A stretch of DNA of 64,000 nt, taken from the NCBI GenBank assembly GCA_907163375.1, contig CAJQUW010004789.1, positions 62,001 to 126,000 on the forward strand. Direction: 5' to 3'. Shown here one piece after another: positions 37,726-48,200 of this stretch. Below the pieces are notes generated by a model. It made no database searches. It saw nothing but the letters and a program-made list of their open reading frames with translations, and was not told where the DNA came from. Every line of letters starts with the position of its first letter. The first letter of the stretch is position 1. The position numbers and the translations under genes are program-made. The stretch comes from Prostheceraeus crozeri. Its lineage: Eukaryota; Platyhelminthes; Polycladida; Euryleptidae.

Positions 37726-38610
37726 TTTTGCTTCAAAATTTAGTCAGAAAGAATTGCTTGATAGTGATAAAAGGTCGAATTTGAAATGCATCAACTATGC
37801 CAAAGATATCGACAATGGACAGCTGCTTTATATCAGCATTACAAATTTGATGCATAGACATCCTGGTCAGTGCAGTATGAAATAAAAGTCGTCCACTTCC
37901 ATTGAGATTTTCTATATCAAGTGGATCGTTTTTAATGTCATAGAGTATATGGAAAGAGACAACGAAAATGCAGTTTTTGTTCATCGCATTATCATCTGAA
38001 AGATTGGCATGATATGAATTGTGTGATATGAGATGGGCATCATATGAGACTGTTTTGTCGCGTTTCAATCGTGAAGATTTTGCAAATATTTGCCTTTTTA
38101 GTTCGAAATTTTAATGAACTCATATACTAATTAGCTTTCTTGTAGATAATGTTAAAAACATCTAAAAAGAGATAATTTGAAAAGATTTTTTAATAGTTCG
38201 AATCAAACTTAGGCTCAATAAATATTTTCTGTGAAATCAACTGTAATATGCTAACCTAAAAGTAATCGATCTAAATGCAGTCACAAGCCTCTTATGAACT
38301 GTGACCACAGATTCGTGACTTCCGTTCCCACTTTTCATCATTGATCTTCATAATCTAGTGCAAATGATCCTTAACAGAGTGATGTTCCAGCACGCTTTCA
38401 AAGATTCAAATTTTTAATGGTCGTTGATACGATAATGGAAGTCGACGAGAGATGTTCCTTGTTGACCGGACTTGTGCAATGACACGCGTCCAATTCTGAA
38501 AGCTTTTCTCTTCACAAACTCATAAACAAACACGTATTTGCAAAACAAGCAGCATTAGGCAATAGTGACAGACGAGTATGCTTTCTGTTGCCTTGATAAA
38601 TATAGGAATA

Positions 38611-38860
38611 ATATATCATGATCCGAATAGACGTCTATCAAATATACCATGAAATATAATCAAAGAACCATCCCGTTAATTGCTTTACCGTAGAACTTTC
38701 CCTGAGAACTTTCCTCGTAGAAGTAGTCCAGATATCGGATCATGATATATAACAGGTATACCATAGCATTCTTGCTCAAATTCCCTCAGGAAAAATAGAA
38801 TCTCGCTCGGGCAGATTGCTATTTCTCCTTTGGAAATTTGAAGAATGCTATGGTATACCT
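38611..38860. repeat. Two perfect inverted repeats side by side
   Basis: Pair one: ATATATCATGATCCGA at 38611-38626 against its complement at 38735-38750. Pair two: the 20-base AGGTATACCATAGCATTCTT at 38754-38773 against its complement at 38841-38860. Only three bases separate the two pairs. Both are perfect, so they are young or maintained. Confidence 0.8.
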
Positions 38861-39096
38861 ATCACGTATCCACTTTTAGAGGACAGAAATGCATAGATTC
38901 CGGGGAATTTCGCATTCATGTCCGATAGATTCTAACTCAATGAAGATGAAATCTATGGCAAGCAATGATTCTTAATGACGATCTATGTTTTTAGCAATGA
39001 TCTCTGAGAAGTGTTGCTCCGAAATTCTGACTATTGCATAATTTCTATGGAGGTTTGACATAGAGTTCTTCTTCCGGACAATAATGCCAGCTACGG

Positions 39097-39911
39097 CACT
39101 ACACTTTTTTCACATGTATTATGAATTCTATGCGTTTGATTTCAGAAAACGTTATTTCATTTTCAGAAGTATTACATATTTTTCGGACAACAATAATTGA
39201 ATTTCGGAAATGTTATTTGGAATTCAGAAAATATCTGAACTCGTCACATGAGTTTTAGAAAACACAACTTGTATTTCAGATTCGTAAATTGTAATTTGAA
39301 TTCATAATATGAAATATATATATAAAGCAAATTGTATTTCAGAAGCAAAATTTGTAATACAGTTTAATTCTTTGAAATTCAGAAATCGTAAAATGCATTT
39401 CAGTTAATCAATATTGGTTTCACGACAACTGTTGGTGGCGTGAAAAGTGAATCGTAATTAAGATAATGTGAGTTGTATTGTATCAGTAGCAGATGGACCA
39501 TATTTAAGTCACCTTCTAAGACATGGTTTCTACCAGCAAAATGCAGATATCAGATAATTATTCTATCTGTCAAACGACTTTAGCGAGGAAGCCTGTCGTG
39601 AGGCTGAATCCATGCTTGCACTTGATACACTCAGGTTAAAAACAACCCACCATTAAAAAATACAAATTACGAATTTTGGAGATTTCTGAAATTGACTTCA
39701 TATTATCTGAAAATGAATTTGCGATTCTACAAATTAGGAATTGCATTTCCATAATACATTTCACGCATTTTGATATCTTCTGAAATTTATTTTACTTTGT
39801 CTGTAATACATGTGACAAAACTGCAATTCATTTAACGCTTTCTGATTTTACAATTTGTCTTTCAAAATTACATATTACAGAATCTGAAAAACATGTGAAA
39901 AGGGTGTAGTG
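39097..39911. mobile_element. 815-bp inverted-repeat element (MITE-like)
   Basis: The ends CACTACACTTTTTTCACATG (39097) and the matching inverted sequence ending GTGTAGTG (39911) agree in 19 of 21 bases. The inside is made of a degenerate CAGAAAATGTAATTTGAATT-type unit, mostly in one direction to about 39440 and in the opposite direction from about 39650, so the whole is a loose giant palindrome. There is no coding capacity and no certain target duplication. Confidence 0.6.
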
Positions 39912-40558
39912 TTTGCTGATTGATGTAGAAATCTTCATTGGGTTAGAATACTTATTAGAGTTGTTTCATGTCCCATCTGTACTATTGTAGCATAGATATC
40001 GAACAAGCAGACCTGAAAATTGCGATTTCATAGTTTTGAACGGTTATTGAGAAATGTTGTATCTGAATGTGGTACGCGAGGTCAGCATGTTATTGAAATT
40101 GAATGTTTTCATATTCCTATCACAAACACATGACAAGAAGAGGTCAGACTAACCGCCAACAGGTCATACAGCCATTGTGATTATTTCATCTCTGTTTTGG
40201 ACATCAATTCACGATGACAATGTTTATGACAACTATCTCCGTAGCAATCATTATTCTCTTTTCTCCCAAGAGCTTCATGAAATGCCGGTCAACAAGTCAG
40301 CTTTATGAGATCAAATTCGACTTGATGCGAATTCCAGAGCAGATTTGAAGGGAATTTGCCAAGTGACATGTTTCTTAATTGCTCGGATCATTCGACAAAC
40401 TTTCTCTCAGGTTCGCTTTGATGTACACAAGTTCGAATACTTTCTCCTCTAACGAAACAACATCCCACCAAGTGTGAGCATCTTTGTAGATATAATTCAG
40501 TTTCGGAAAACTAATCTGCCGACTAGTTGACGAGAGAGACTCAAACGGCGCTACTTAC

Positions 40559-40639
40559 CTGCATAAAATGCGATTATTGGATGGAAATTGATTGATGTTC
40601 CCAAATTCCGAGAAAAACGCTCAAATAGCGGGTAGAAGT
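40559..40639 (-). CDS. Possible internal host exon (unidentified)
   Basis: On the minus strand the acceptor CCATCTCAG precedes 40639 and the donor GTAAGT follows 40559. The 81 bases between read FYPLFERFSRNLGTSINFHP then IIAFYA in one open phase. The sequence looks protein-like, but no family is recognised and no partner exon was found. It lies 86 bases from the Polinton insertion point. Confidence 0.3.
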
Positions 40640-40959
40640 CTGAGATGGAAACAGAGAAAGATTTTCAGGCCTTTCTGGTCCGTGCAGGTCAACATAGATC
40701 CGACTTCAGAGCACGCTTCCAGTCGTCATTAGTAATGGGTAAAAGACCGTTCCAGGACACCATAAAATTCAAAAAAATAGTATCTTTAAAAACGACATAA
40801 ATTCATGAATTTAGACCCTTTTTCAGGTTTTTAAGACCTAAATACATGAATTTGGTTCATTCAAAAAGTACCATTTTTTCAAAAAATGGTATTTTTAAAA
40901 ACGACATAAATTCATGAATTTGAACCCTTTTTTCAGGTTATGAAGACCTAAATTCATAA

Positions 40960-40991
40960 ATCGGCTAAAGCCAGAGGAGCTTCGCTCCGAT
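40960..40991 (+). repeat. 32-bp double-hairpin module (type A)
   Basis: ATC and GAT at the ends pair. Inside are hairpin GGC-TAAA-GCC and hairpin GGAGC-TTC-GCTCC. Identical copies lie at 53481-53512 and, inverted, at 59728-59759. Confidence 0.8.
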
Positions 40992-41055
40992 TTGGGCGTT
41001 TTTAAAAATACCCAATTTTTCAAATTTTTCAAAATCTCAAAATTTGAGAATTACA

Positions 41056-41087
41056 ATCGGGCGAAGCCCTAGAACCTTCGGTTCGAT
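41056..41087 (+). repeat. 32-bp double-hairpin module (type A)
   Basis: Closing ATC/GAT, hairpin GGGC-GAA-GCCC, two bases, hairpin GAACC-TTC-GGTTC. The same sequence is at 41169-41200 and, inverted, at 59632-59663. Confidence 0.8.
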
Positions 41088-41168
41088 TTTCACCCGCCCC
41101 CAAAATCATGACCGTTCTAGGACACCGAAAATCATAAAAGTTAAGAATCTCAAAATTTGAGAATTACA

Positions 41169-41200
41169 ATCGGGCGAAGCCCTAGAACCTTCGGTTCGAT
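41169..41200 (+). repeat. 32-bp double-hairpin module (type A)
   Basis: Second copy within the doubled 113-base unit of the left terminal repeat, identical to that at 41056-41087. Confidence 0.8.
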
Positions 41201-41333
41201 TTTCACCCCCGCCAAAATCATGACCGTTCTAGGACACCGAAAATCATAAAAGTTGAGAATTTCAAATTCATGAATTTTATCCATCTTTCAGGTTTTTAAA
41301 ATATATCATGTGACTAATAATATTTCTTTAAAA

Positions 41334-42062
41334 ATGGAAGAAACAAAAGTGGAAGGAACTTCAGAAATGGAAGGAACCTCAAGAATATATCCTTCGTTAT
41401 CATATGAACGTAGTTCTACTTTAATGGACATTGAAAAGATTAACATTGAAAAAATGAATAAAGAAAAACACAAAGATAGAGTTAGGTATATGAAAGATAA
41501 GGAATCACAGTTATTATTAAGATTAGAGCATTATAAAAAATTAAGAAAGAGATGGACTAAAGTTAAGAATGTAACACAAGGAATTGGCATATTCTTTACA
41601 ATAAGTTTGGGTGCTTTAACAATTGTTATATCTTCAGGTGTTTTAGTAATTCCAGTAGTTGCTACAGCTTTAACAGGTACGGGTGTTTTTGCAACTTCAC
41701 TTGTTACAATGTTAGATAAATCTTTAATAACTAAGAAACGAAAATCATTAAAAACTAAGCATTTACATATTAAAGAAGTCTATGATAAACTACATTACTA
41801 CTTTCAAAGAGTATGTGATGATAATGTTATTACGTTAGATGAGATTGAAAAATTTGATCAAATAGCTAATGAAGTAAATCAAATATCATTTCAATTACAG
41901 TCAGAAAAAGTTGATGACAAGAATAAACAGGATGGCAAAATTTCGAGTGATGGTAAAATTTCTAATGAAGAAAATGACAAAATTTTTTTAGAAGAGCTAA
42001 AAACTTTAAGCGAAAATTTAAGCAAAACTTTATTAAACAAAACTTTATTAAACAAAACTTAA
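41334..42062 (+). CDS. Polinton protein with central membrane segment, function unknown
   Basis: 242 codons from the first ATG, at 41334. Residues 1-75 are charged and coiled-coil-like (repeated IEK, KEK, KDKE). Residues about 83-127 are hydrophobic (GIGIFFTISLGAL, VIPVVATALTG) and could span a membrane once or twice as a hairpin. The C-terminal half is again charged. The gene ends in a short tandem repeat encoding LLNKT. It is the first gene after the left terminal repeat. Similar unassigned membrane proteins occur in Polintons and adintoviruses. Function is not inferred. Confidence 0.75.
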   Translation: MEETKVEGTSEMEGTSRIYPSLSYERSSTLMDIEKINIEKMNKEKHKDRVRYMKDKESQLLLRLEHYKKLRKRWTKVKNVTQGIGIFFTISLGALTIVISSGVLVIPVVATALTGTGVFATSLVTMLDKSLITKKRKSLKTKHLHIKEVYDKLHYYFQRVCDDNVITLDEIEKFDQIANEVNQISFQLQSEKVDDKNKQDGKISSDGKISNEENDKIFLEELKTLSENLSKTLLNKTLLNKT

Positions 42063-42198
42063 AACGAGAAAACTTTAACCGAGAAAACTTTAAACGAAAA
42101 GATGTCAAACAACAAAGCAATAAAAAAATAATTTGTTCAGTAAAATGTTTTTGCTGTATTCCAATGTTACCACAAAATTCAAATATTATATTTTAAAA

Positions 42199-43020
42199 AT
42201 GGATAAAATTAGAGCTGATAATTTTAAAAGAATAAAACAATTAGAAGAGTTAATAAAACAAAGAAATATTATGAAAGAAAATCATCTTCAACATAGAATG
42301 ATAAAAGCTGGTATTCAATCTGATATGTTTGAAAAAATGCAGCAAACCGAGCAAGTAGAAACTGATTTTGAAAAAAATATGGAACCATTTAAAAAGCTTG
42401 AAAAAGAAATTACAAATAATGATAAACAAATTAATATAACTGATCCAGCTCACAAAACTATATTAGATGACTATGGATTACTAGAATCAAACATTAATAA
42501 GAAATTACCAAAATCTATGCAATTTGAACATTCTATTTCATTTATAGATGGAAAAACAATACCTAGATTTTATCTCGGACAAAAAGAAATATTTCCACAA
42601 CCTTTTCGAGGTTTAATTTTTTCACCAGATAAATCTCCTTTTAATTTAGATAGAAATTTTGTTAATCTTTTAAGAGGAGCAGATTTAAATAATTATGCTG
42701 TAGAAGATCTCATAAAATATAAAGCTATGTTAGACAGAGTTGGTGCAGTAAAATCTCTAAGACGTTATAAACAATTAGAAAATTTATTATCAACGGGAGT
42801 TAAAGTAGGAAAAGGTTTATCTGAAAAACAGAAAACAGAAACAACCATATTTTTACCAGATGATCCACAAGAATTACTAAATAGATTAAATATTTTAATA
42901 TCTGCAATAAAAGAAGGACATAATTCTAGTTTCAATGAAATTCATGCTATATTGAAAAGACTGTTAGAAAAGAAGATTCTAAATGAAGAGGATTATAAAA
43001 GTGTAACTGGACATCTCTGA
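42199..43020 (+). CDS. Polinton conserved protein, function unknown
   Basis: 273 codons from ATG 42199, chosen because it has the AAAAATGG context shared with the neighbours; an ATG at 42145 would add 18 residues. Residues 1-85 look helical and charged. The middle carries PRFYLGQKEIFPQPFRGLIF and NLLRGADLNNYAVEDLIKY, a globular-looking part. There are no membrane segments. It lies two genes upstream of the ATPase, between the membrane protein and the minor capsid gene, so a virion or assembly role is possible but unproven. Its stop codon lies inside a 32-bp hairpin module. Confidence 0.75.
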   Translation: MDKIRADNFKRIKQLEELIKQRNIMKENHLQHRMIKAGIQSDMFEKMQQTEQVETDFEKNMEPFKKLEKEITNNDKQINITDPAHKTILDDYGLLESNINKKLPKSMQFEHSISFIDGKTIPRFYLGQKEIFPQPFRGLIFSPDKSPFNLDRNFVNLLRGADLNNYAVEDLIKYKAMLDRVGAVKSLRRYKQLENLLSTGVKVGKGLSEKQKTETTIFLPDDPQELLNRLNILISAIKEGHNSSFNEIHAILKRLLEKKILNEEDYKSVTGHL

Positions 43021-43040
43021 TGTCCTCCAGGGCTTCGCCC
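43009..43040 (+). repeat. 32-bp double-hairpin module (type B)
   Basis: Hairpin GGACATC-TCT-GATGTCC, spacer TCCA, hairpin GGGC-TTC-GCCC, exactly 32 bases. It overlaps the last codons and stop of the preceding gene. A sister copy is at 54043-54074. Confidence 0.78.
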
Positions 43041-43064
43041 GTAGCTGAAATATGTTGTTTTTAA

Positions 43065-43129
43065 TTTTTATCTATGATTTTTATCTACGATTTTTATCTA
43101 TGATTTTTATCTACGATTTTTATCTATAA
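43065..43129 (+). repeat. 13-bp tandem repeat, five copies
   Basis: Unit TTTTTATCTATGA, alternating with TTTTTATCTACGA, in the gap before the minor capsid gene. Confidence 0.85.
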
Positions 43130-43155
43130 TATTTATTCAAAATTTTAACTAAAAA

Positions 43156-43944
43156 ATGTGTTCAGCAGATTTAGACAAAATTAATAATCATTTAGAAAAT
43201 TTGACAGAGATTTTGGGTTCATCAAAATTTAGTACGACGTTAAAAATTATAACAACTACTTCATCACACACTTGTAATTTAGAACCCATTCTACATTTGG
43301 AACAAAATAAAAATTATCAAATTGCATTGACTAGTTTCTCTACATTTAACACTATTCAAAACGTTATCAAAGATGTGAATGATCAATTTAGATATTCTAC
43401 TGATAAAGGCAAAACATGGAAAATACTAACTTTTCTTCCTGGTTCTTACGAAGTTGAATCAATATCAAATGAAATTAAGAGACATTTAGGTATACCATTT
43501 AAAGATAAGAAACAATTACATTTTGCAGTTGAACCGGCAGTTAATAAATTTTCTCTTACTTTAGACGAAAATCATCAAGTTGATTTTAATCATGATAGAT
43601 CATTGTCAAAGCTATTAGGATTTAATAAACAAACCTATAGTCAAGGTTATCATTTAGGTGAGAAGATTCCAAAAATAACTGAAATAAATTCAATTGTTGT
43701 ACATTGTGACATTATTGAAGGAGGATATATAAATGGTAAATTATCAAATTTAATATTCAGTTTTCCAGCTTTTACTGTACCCATTGGTTATAGATTAAAT
43801 GTAATTCCACAAACATTAATATATTTTCCTATTACAAGAAAAACTATTAACAACATTGGCATTAGAATCACTGATGAGAAAGGACAAGAAATAAATTTTG
43901 GAGGTGAAGAGATTATGATAGATCTTTTGGTTCGGGAGGTATAA
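43156..43944 (+). CDS. Polinton minor capsid protein (penton, single jelly roll)
   Basis: 262 codons. The layout matches the Polinton penton protein. It has a beta-rich N-terminal half with NYQIALTSFSTFNTIQNV and LPGSYEVESISNEIKRHLG, the mid-motif VDFNHDRSLSKLLGFNKQ, then IEGGYINGKLSNLIFSFPAF, VPIGYRLNVIPQTLIYFPI, and the end IRITDEKGQEINFGGEEIMI. The family forms the pentons at the vertices of the capsid. It sits directly before the ATPase. ATG 43156 is preceded by an A-run, as in the other genes. The frame looks open throughout. Confidence 0.88.
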   Translation: MCSADLDKINNHLENLTEILGSSKFSTTLKIITTTSSHTCNLEPILHLEQNKNYQIALTSFSTFNTIQNVIKDVNDQFRYSTDKGKTWKILTFLPGSYEVESISNEIKRHLGIPFKDKKQLHFAVEPAVNKFSLTLDENHQVDFNHDRSLSKLLGFNKQTYSQGYHLGEKIPKITEINSIVVHCDIIEGGYINGKLSNLIFSFPAFTVPIGYRLNVIPQTLIYFPITRKTINNIGIRITDEKGQEINFGGEEIMIDLLVREV

Positions 43945-44030
43945 ACTCCCACGCGAAGCTAGAGAAGTTTAATTTTCTTCTTCTTCTTTAAAAACAAAAA
44001 TAAAATAAAAATAAATTTTTTTATTAAAAA

Positions 44031-44798
44031 ATGAGTGAAGTGCTACCATTAAATAAAAAAAAACTTAAATTTAATCATCATCCAAATTTATCTAATAAAG
44101 TTTTGTCAGTTATTTGTGGAAGATCAGGTTGCGGAAAAACGTATCTATTATTTAAAATTTTAACGATTCCAAATTTTTTGGATTATAACAATCTTATAAT
44201 TTATACAACAACGGCAGAACAACCCGTCTATCAATTTTTAAAATATGGATTTGAAAATAATCTTAAAAAAACAGCAATTGCTTCATTATTCAAAGAATAT
44301 GAAAAATCTGAAGATGAAGAAGAAATAAGTTCGTGGTGTGAAGAAGCAGCAAAAAATAATCAGTTAGTAGAATCTAATAAAAATAACCATATAAAGATAC
44401 AATTAATAGATGATAGTGGTAATATGCAAGATCCTAGTAAACTAGATAAAACAATGAAACATTGTGTAATTTTTGATGATTGTGTTAATGATAGAAATCA
44501 GTCAGTTCAGAGAAATTATTTCACAAGAGGTAGACATAATAACTGTAGTGTATTTTATTTAACACAAAGTATGTATTCATTAGACGGAAGTGTTATTAGA
44601 AAGAATGCAAGTATATTTATACTATTTGAAATAAATGCAAGAAACTTAAGTGATTTGTTAAGAGATTTATGCGTAAGAAATAAAGATGAATTTAAACAAT
44701 CGTGTAATAATGCTTGGTCAAAAGATTATGGCTTCATTACAATTAATATTGATAAAAAAATTCATGAAAGAGTTATAGAAAATATTTTCGAGGAGTGA
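44031..44798 (+). CDS. FtsK/HerA-type genome-packaging ATPase
   Basis: 255 codons. Walker A is GRSGCGKT at residues 30-37. Walker B is VIFDD at 146-150. A polar motif FYLTQS lies at 175-180 and an RxxRxNCSVFY-like segment comes just before it. These mark the A32/FtsK-HerA clade that pumps DNA into capsids of Polintons, adenovirus-like elements and large DNA viruses. It lies between the minor capsid gene and the polymerase. The frame looks whole; the 3' end lies in a 31-base tandem repeat, the first copy of which encodes the C terminus. Confidence 0.92.
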   Translation: MSEVLPLNKKKLKFNHHPNLSNKVLSVICGRSGCGKTYLLFKILTIPNFLDYNNLIIYTTTAEQPVYQFLKYGFENNLKKTAIASLFKEYEKSEDEEEISSWCEEAAKNNQLVESNKNNHIKIQLIDDSGNMQDPSKLDKTMKHCVIFDDCVNDRNQSVQRNYFTRGRHNNCSVFYLTQSMYSLDGSVIRKNASIFILFEINARNLSDLLRDLCVRNKDEFKQSCNNAWSKDYGFITINIDKKIHERVIENIFEE

Positions 44799-44857
44799 AA
44801 GAGTTATAGAAAATATTTTCGAGGAGTGAAAGAGTTATAGAAAATATTTTCGAGGAG
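44765..44857 (+). repeat. 31-bp tandem repeat, three copies
   Basis: Copies of a unit starting TGAAAGAGTTATAGAAAATA begin at 44765, 44796 and 44827 and are essentially identical. The first is the ATPase C-terminal coding end, so the array grew by copying the gene's tail into the intergenic gap. Confidence 0.92.
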
Positions 44858-44910
44858 TGATCGAACAATTTTTTCTTATAAATTTTTTGTTAATAAAAAT
44901 AAAAAAAAAT

Positions 44911-45216
44911 ATGTTGAATGATTATAAGATAGAGCATGTACCAGTTTTAAAAGATTATCGTCATCCTACAAATCCTGTAAATTCGAAGAAAGAAGTTAGA
45001 TTTTATTATCATCATAAATACGTAGCGCTCGTTACAGATTATAAAACAAAACATGGTATTCAACCGTGTGTTAAAACAAAAGACTTTCCACTTTGTTTAA
45101 GAAGTTTCCGAGTATTTTTGGCGTATAATAATTTATGGTGGTTGGTTAAGAAAGAACATTTAACAACACATGAATTAGAAACATTACATCAATTACATAT
45201 TCCTGTGTATATGTAA
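44911..45216 (+). CDS. Small Polinton protein, function unknown
   Basis: 101 codons from ATG 44911. The upstream 18 codons of open frame have no ATG. The protein is basic and aromatic, with RFYYHHKYVALV, CVKTKDFPLCLRSF and NNLWWLVKKEH. No membrane segment or known motif. It sits between the packaging ATPase and the polymerase. A GAACC-GAG-GTTC hairpin follows the stop. The frame looks real because of its length, start context and position, but no function can be given. Confidence 0.65.
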   Translation: MLNDYKIEHVPVLKDYRHPTNPVNSKKEVRFYYHHKYVALVTDYKTKHGIQPCVKTKDFPLCLRSFRVFLAYNNLWWLVKKEHLTTHELETLHQLHIPVYM

Positions 45217-45268
45217 AAAAAACGGAACCGAGGTTCTATGTAAAAATTCATTTTTTCTTTTAAAAAAT

Positions 45269-48200
45269 ATGAATCGTGAAATGTCTCTCGGACAAACGTC
45301 TAGGATTGATGAATTAATCAAGAAACAAATTGCTGAGTTTGATGCGCAAATTAAACATAGTAAACGTAGTAAACGTATTAAAAAACAGAAACGTACTAGG
45401 CGTAGTATTAGACGTAATACTAAAAAACAGAAAAGTGGAACAAAAGAAATATTAGAAACCCCTATTACTGATATCTTTTTTGATGATAGAATTAAGGATG
45501 AACTTGGTGATGATTTATGTAATTTATTTAATCCAAATGAAGTTAAATATGAAAATGTATCTTTTATTAATGTAGTAAGTGATATGCGGAAACTTTTAGC
45601 AAATGGTAAAATTATTAATTTACTTGGAAAAGTTATTAAAGATCAGGAAAATATAATTCAAAATTTTTACGTAACCTTCTATAATAAAAAATCATTTGAA
45701 ACATGGTTTTCGAATCTGGATGAGAAATCCGATGCTAACGAATGGATTTTTACAGGTAATATTAAATATGAAGATTTTGGAATGAAGTTAGTACAAAGAT
45801 CGCATAGAGGGGCAGGGATTAATATGAAATATAGAATCAAAGAATATTTCGGTGAATATTGTTATATTCCTTCTGAAGATTTTTGTTTTATTAAATGTTA
45901 TAATGTTTTACGAGGTTTTAATGAAGAACAAGGAGAAATGATGAAAGAAATGTTTAATAATTTTTTATATAAAGAGAAAGCCACATCCAGAACAGGAGTA
46001 ATGTCAAACTGTAAATTTTCTCAATTCAATAAATATTTTGGAGAATGTGTTCAATATTATAGTCCTGCCAATCGTCATTTAAATCCTAGAGGAATTGAAA
46101 CGTTTCATAATTATGTTTATTACAATTATTTTCACGCAGGTTCAACAATTGGTCACTATTGTTTAATTAATAAATCTCATAAATTAAAAGCTATTAGAGA
46201 AATTGAAAATAATTTCAAACCCATATATAAAACAGTTACTGATGAAAATCTAACAACGCGTCCATATAAAATCATAACAAAGAAAAAAATTGACTATGGT
46301 TCAACATATATTTGGGATCTCGAAACTTTTCCCGATCCTAACTGTTCAACAGCTCATCCTATTCCTTACGCTGTAGGAGCTATTAATTTTAATAAATTTA
46401 TATGTTGTTTACCGAAACAAAGATTGAAAGAATTAGAAACACGTTTGTTAAGTGATATGATTAAAATTAAACGATCAAAAGATGAAGATGAAATTAAAAA
46501 ACTTAAAAAACAGATTGATGAGTATAATAATTTAACTGAATTAGAATTCAATAAACTTCAAAATTGTGTGAAAATATTTACGAGAACTGTGGATGATGAA
46601 TGTACGATCGGGGGAAACCCAGAGGATGTATGTCCGATCCATCAATTTTTTAAAACTCTTGGAAAATTTAATTATTCGAGAGTAACTTTAATAGCTCACA
46701 ATTCATCAGGTTTTGATTCCTATTTTCCGATAAAAGCTAATTTTAAATTATCTAAACCGCCTCTTAAAACTTCAAGAGGAATATTGACTGCTTCATTACA
46801 AAATCCTTATACAACTGAATGTGTTAGTAGATACATTCAAAAATCTTTTAGATTTAAAAACAATATGAAAAAAGATTCACCTTCAGGTAAATTAGCACTT
46901 CAAACTATTATAATGAAATGTAGTTATCAACATGTAAAAACAAGTCTTTCTAAATGGTGTGTGAATTTTAAAATTCCTACGAATGTGTGTAAATTAAATT
47001 ATGAAATTGGAGACATAACACATGAAAATTATAAAGAAAAAGAAATTGAATGGAGACCATATTTAGTTAACGATATTCTTTAGCTTTTTGTATCTACAAA
47101 TATAATAATGTTATGCGAGATTTAGTTGGTGAAGATATAACTACTAATTTGACATCCTCTGCTTTAACATTTAACGGTTGGATGAAAAGCGTACAAAATG
47201 ACAATATAAATATTCATTCTCATATAGATTTATGGGCTAGAAATTATATTAGAAAATCTGTTAAAGGTGGAAGAGTTTCAGCAAATATAAGAAAATACAT
47301 ATCGCCATTTTGTAGCATCTTGTTACCAATATTAAAACAGTATTTACCTGGTCGCTGCGCTGGGGGGACTTTGTTCCTTGGTCGCTGCGCTGGGGGGACT
47401 TTGTCCCTTGGTCGCTACGCTGGTGGGACTTTGTCCCTGGGAAATAATTTAATAGATTTAATGAAACAGTATCGAGATTTAGGAGATAAAACTGAAATTT
47501 GTAAGAAAATTTCAAATCAACTACTTGAACAAAAAAATGAATTTCTAATGGCTTTTGATGCAACATCTTTATATCCATCAGCTATGTATGATGAAAATTC
47601 AGAATACCCTAAAGCTGAATCAGCTAGAAAATTTCGTCAAGAAGAAGAGCGGGAAATAGTATATAAATTTAATACTCAAACATTTAGACCTAAAACTGGA
47701 ATATTCTCTGTTGTGTTTCAATATCCGAATGATATGTTTTTCCAACCAGTTCCTATAAAAGATAAAGTTAAAAATCAAAATAATAATTCTCATGTAAAAG
47801 TAATCAGGTTTAGAAATGGTATATGTTATGATGTATTAACTTCTGTAGACATACAAGAAATTGTTAGATGTGGGGAAAAATCTTACATATTACTGATGGT
47901 ATAATTTATGAAAAAAATTATCAAGTTTCACCATTTCGAAATTATATTGAAAAACTTTTTAATTTGAGAAAAAGATATAAAACAGAAGGAAATACTGTAG
48001 GTGATGAGTTAATTAAATTATTGATGAATTCGCTATATGGCAAAACTGTGCAAAAAGATATAACCATTAAATATCATTTATGGAATGAGAATACATTGAG
48101 AAAAAATTTCACTCAAGAAGTAAAAGATTATGAAAAATTAAATGATGAACAATATTTAGCGAAAGTAGAAATGGAAGATGATGAATTTCTCAAAACTAAT

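Larger units (their letters stand above)
37726..40558. other. Gene-free, palindrome-rich DNA
   Basis: No supported gene. It holds two interleaved sets of inverted repeats at 38611-38860 and an 815-base inverted-repeat element at 39097-39911 (separate entries). The remainder is AT-rich single-copy-looking sequence. Confidence 0.5.
40731..41266 (+). repeat. Left terminal inverted repeat of the Polinton
   Basis: Matches the right end (59562-60096) in inverse order. The arms differ mainly in copy number of internal tandem units. On the left, a 113-base unit holding a GC-rich hairpin module is doubled (modules at 41056 and 41169). The motif GACCGTTCYAGGACACC occurs at 40745, 41110 and 41222. AAATTCATGAATTT palindromes recur through the arm. 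Confidence 0.93.
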
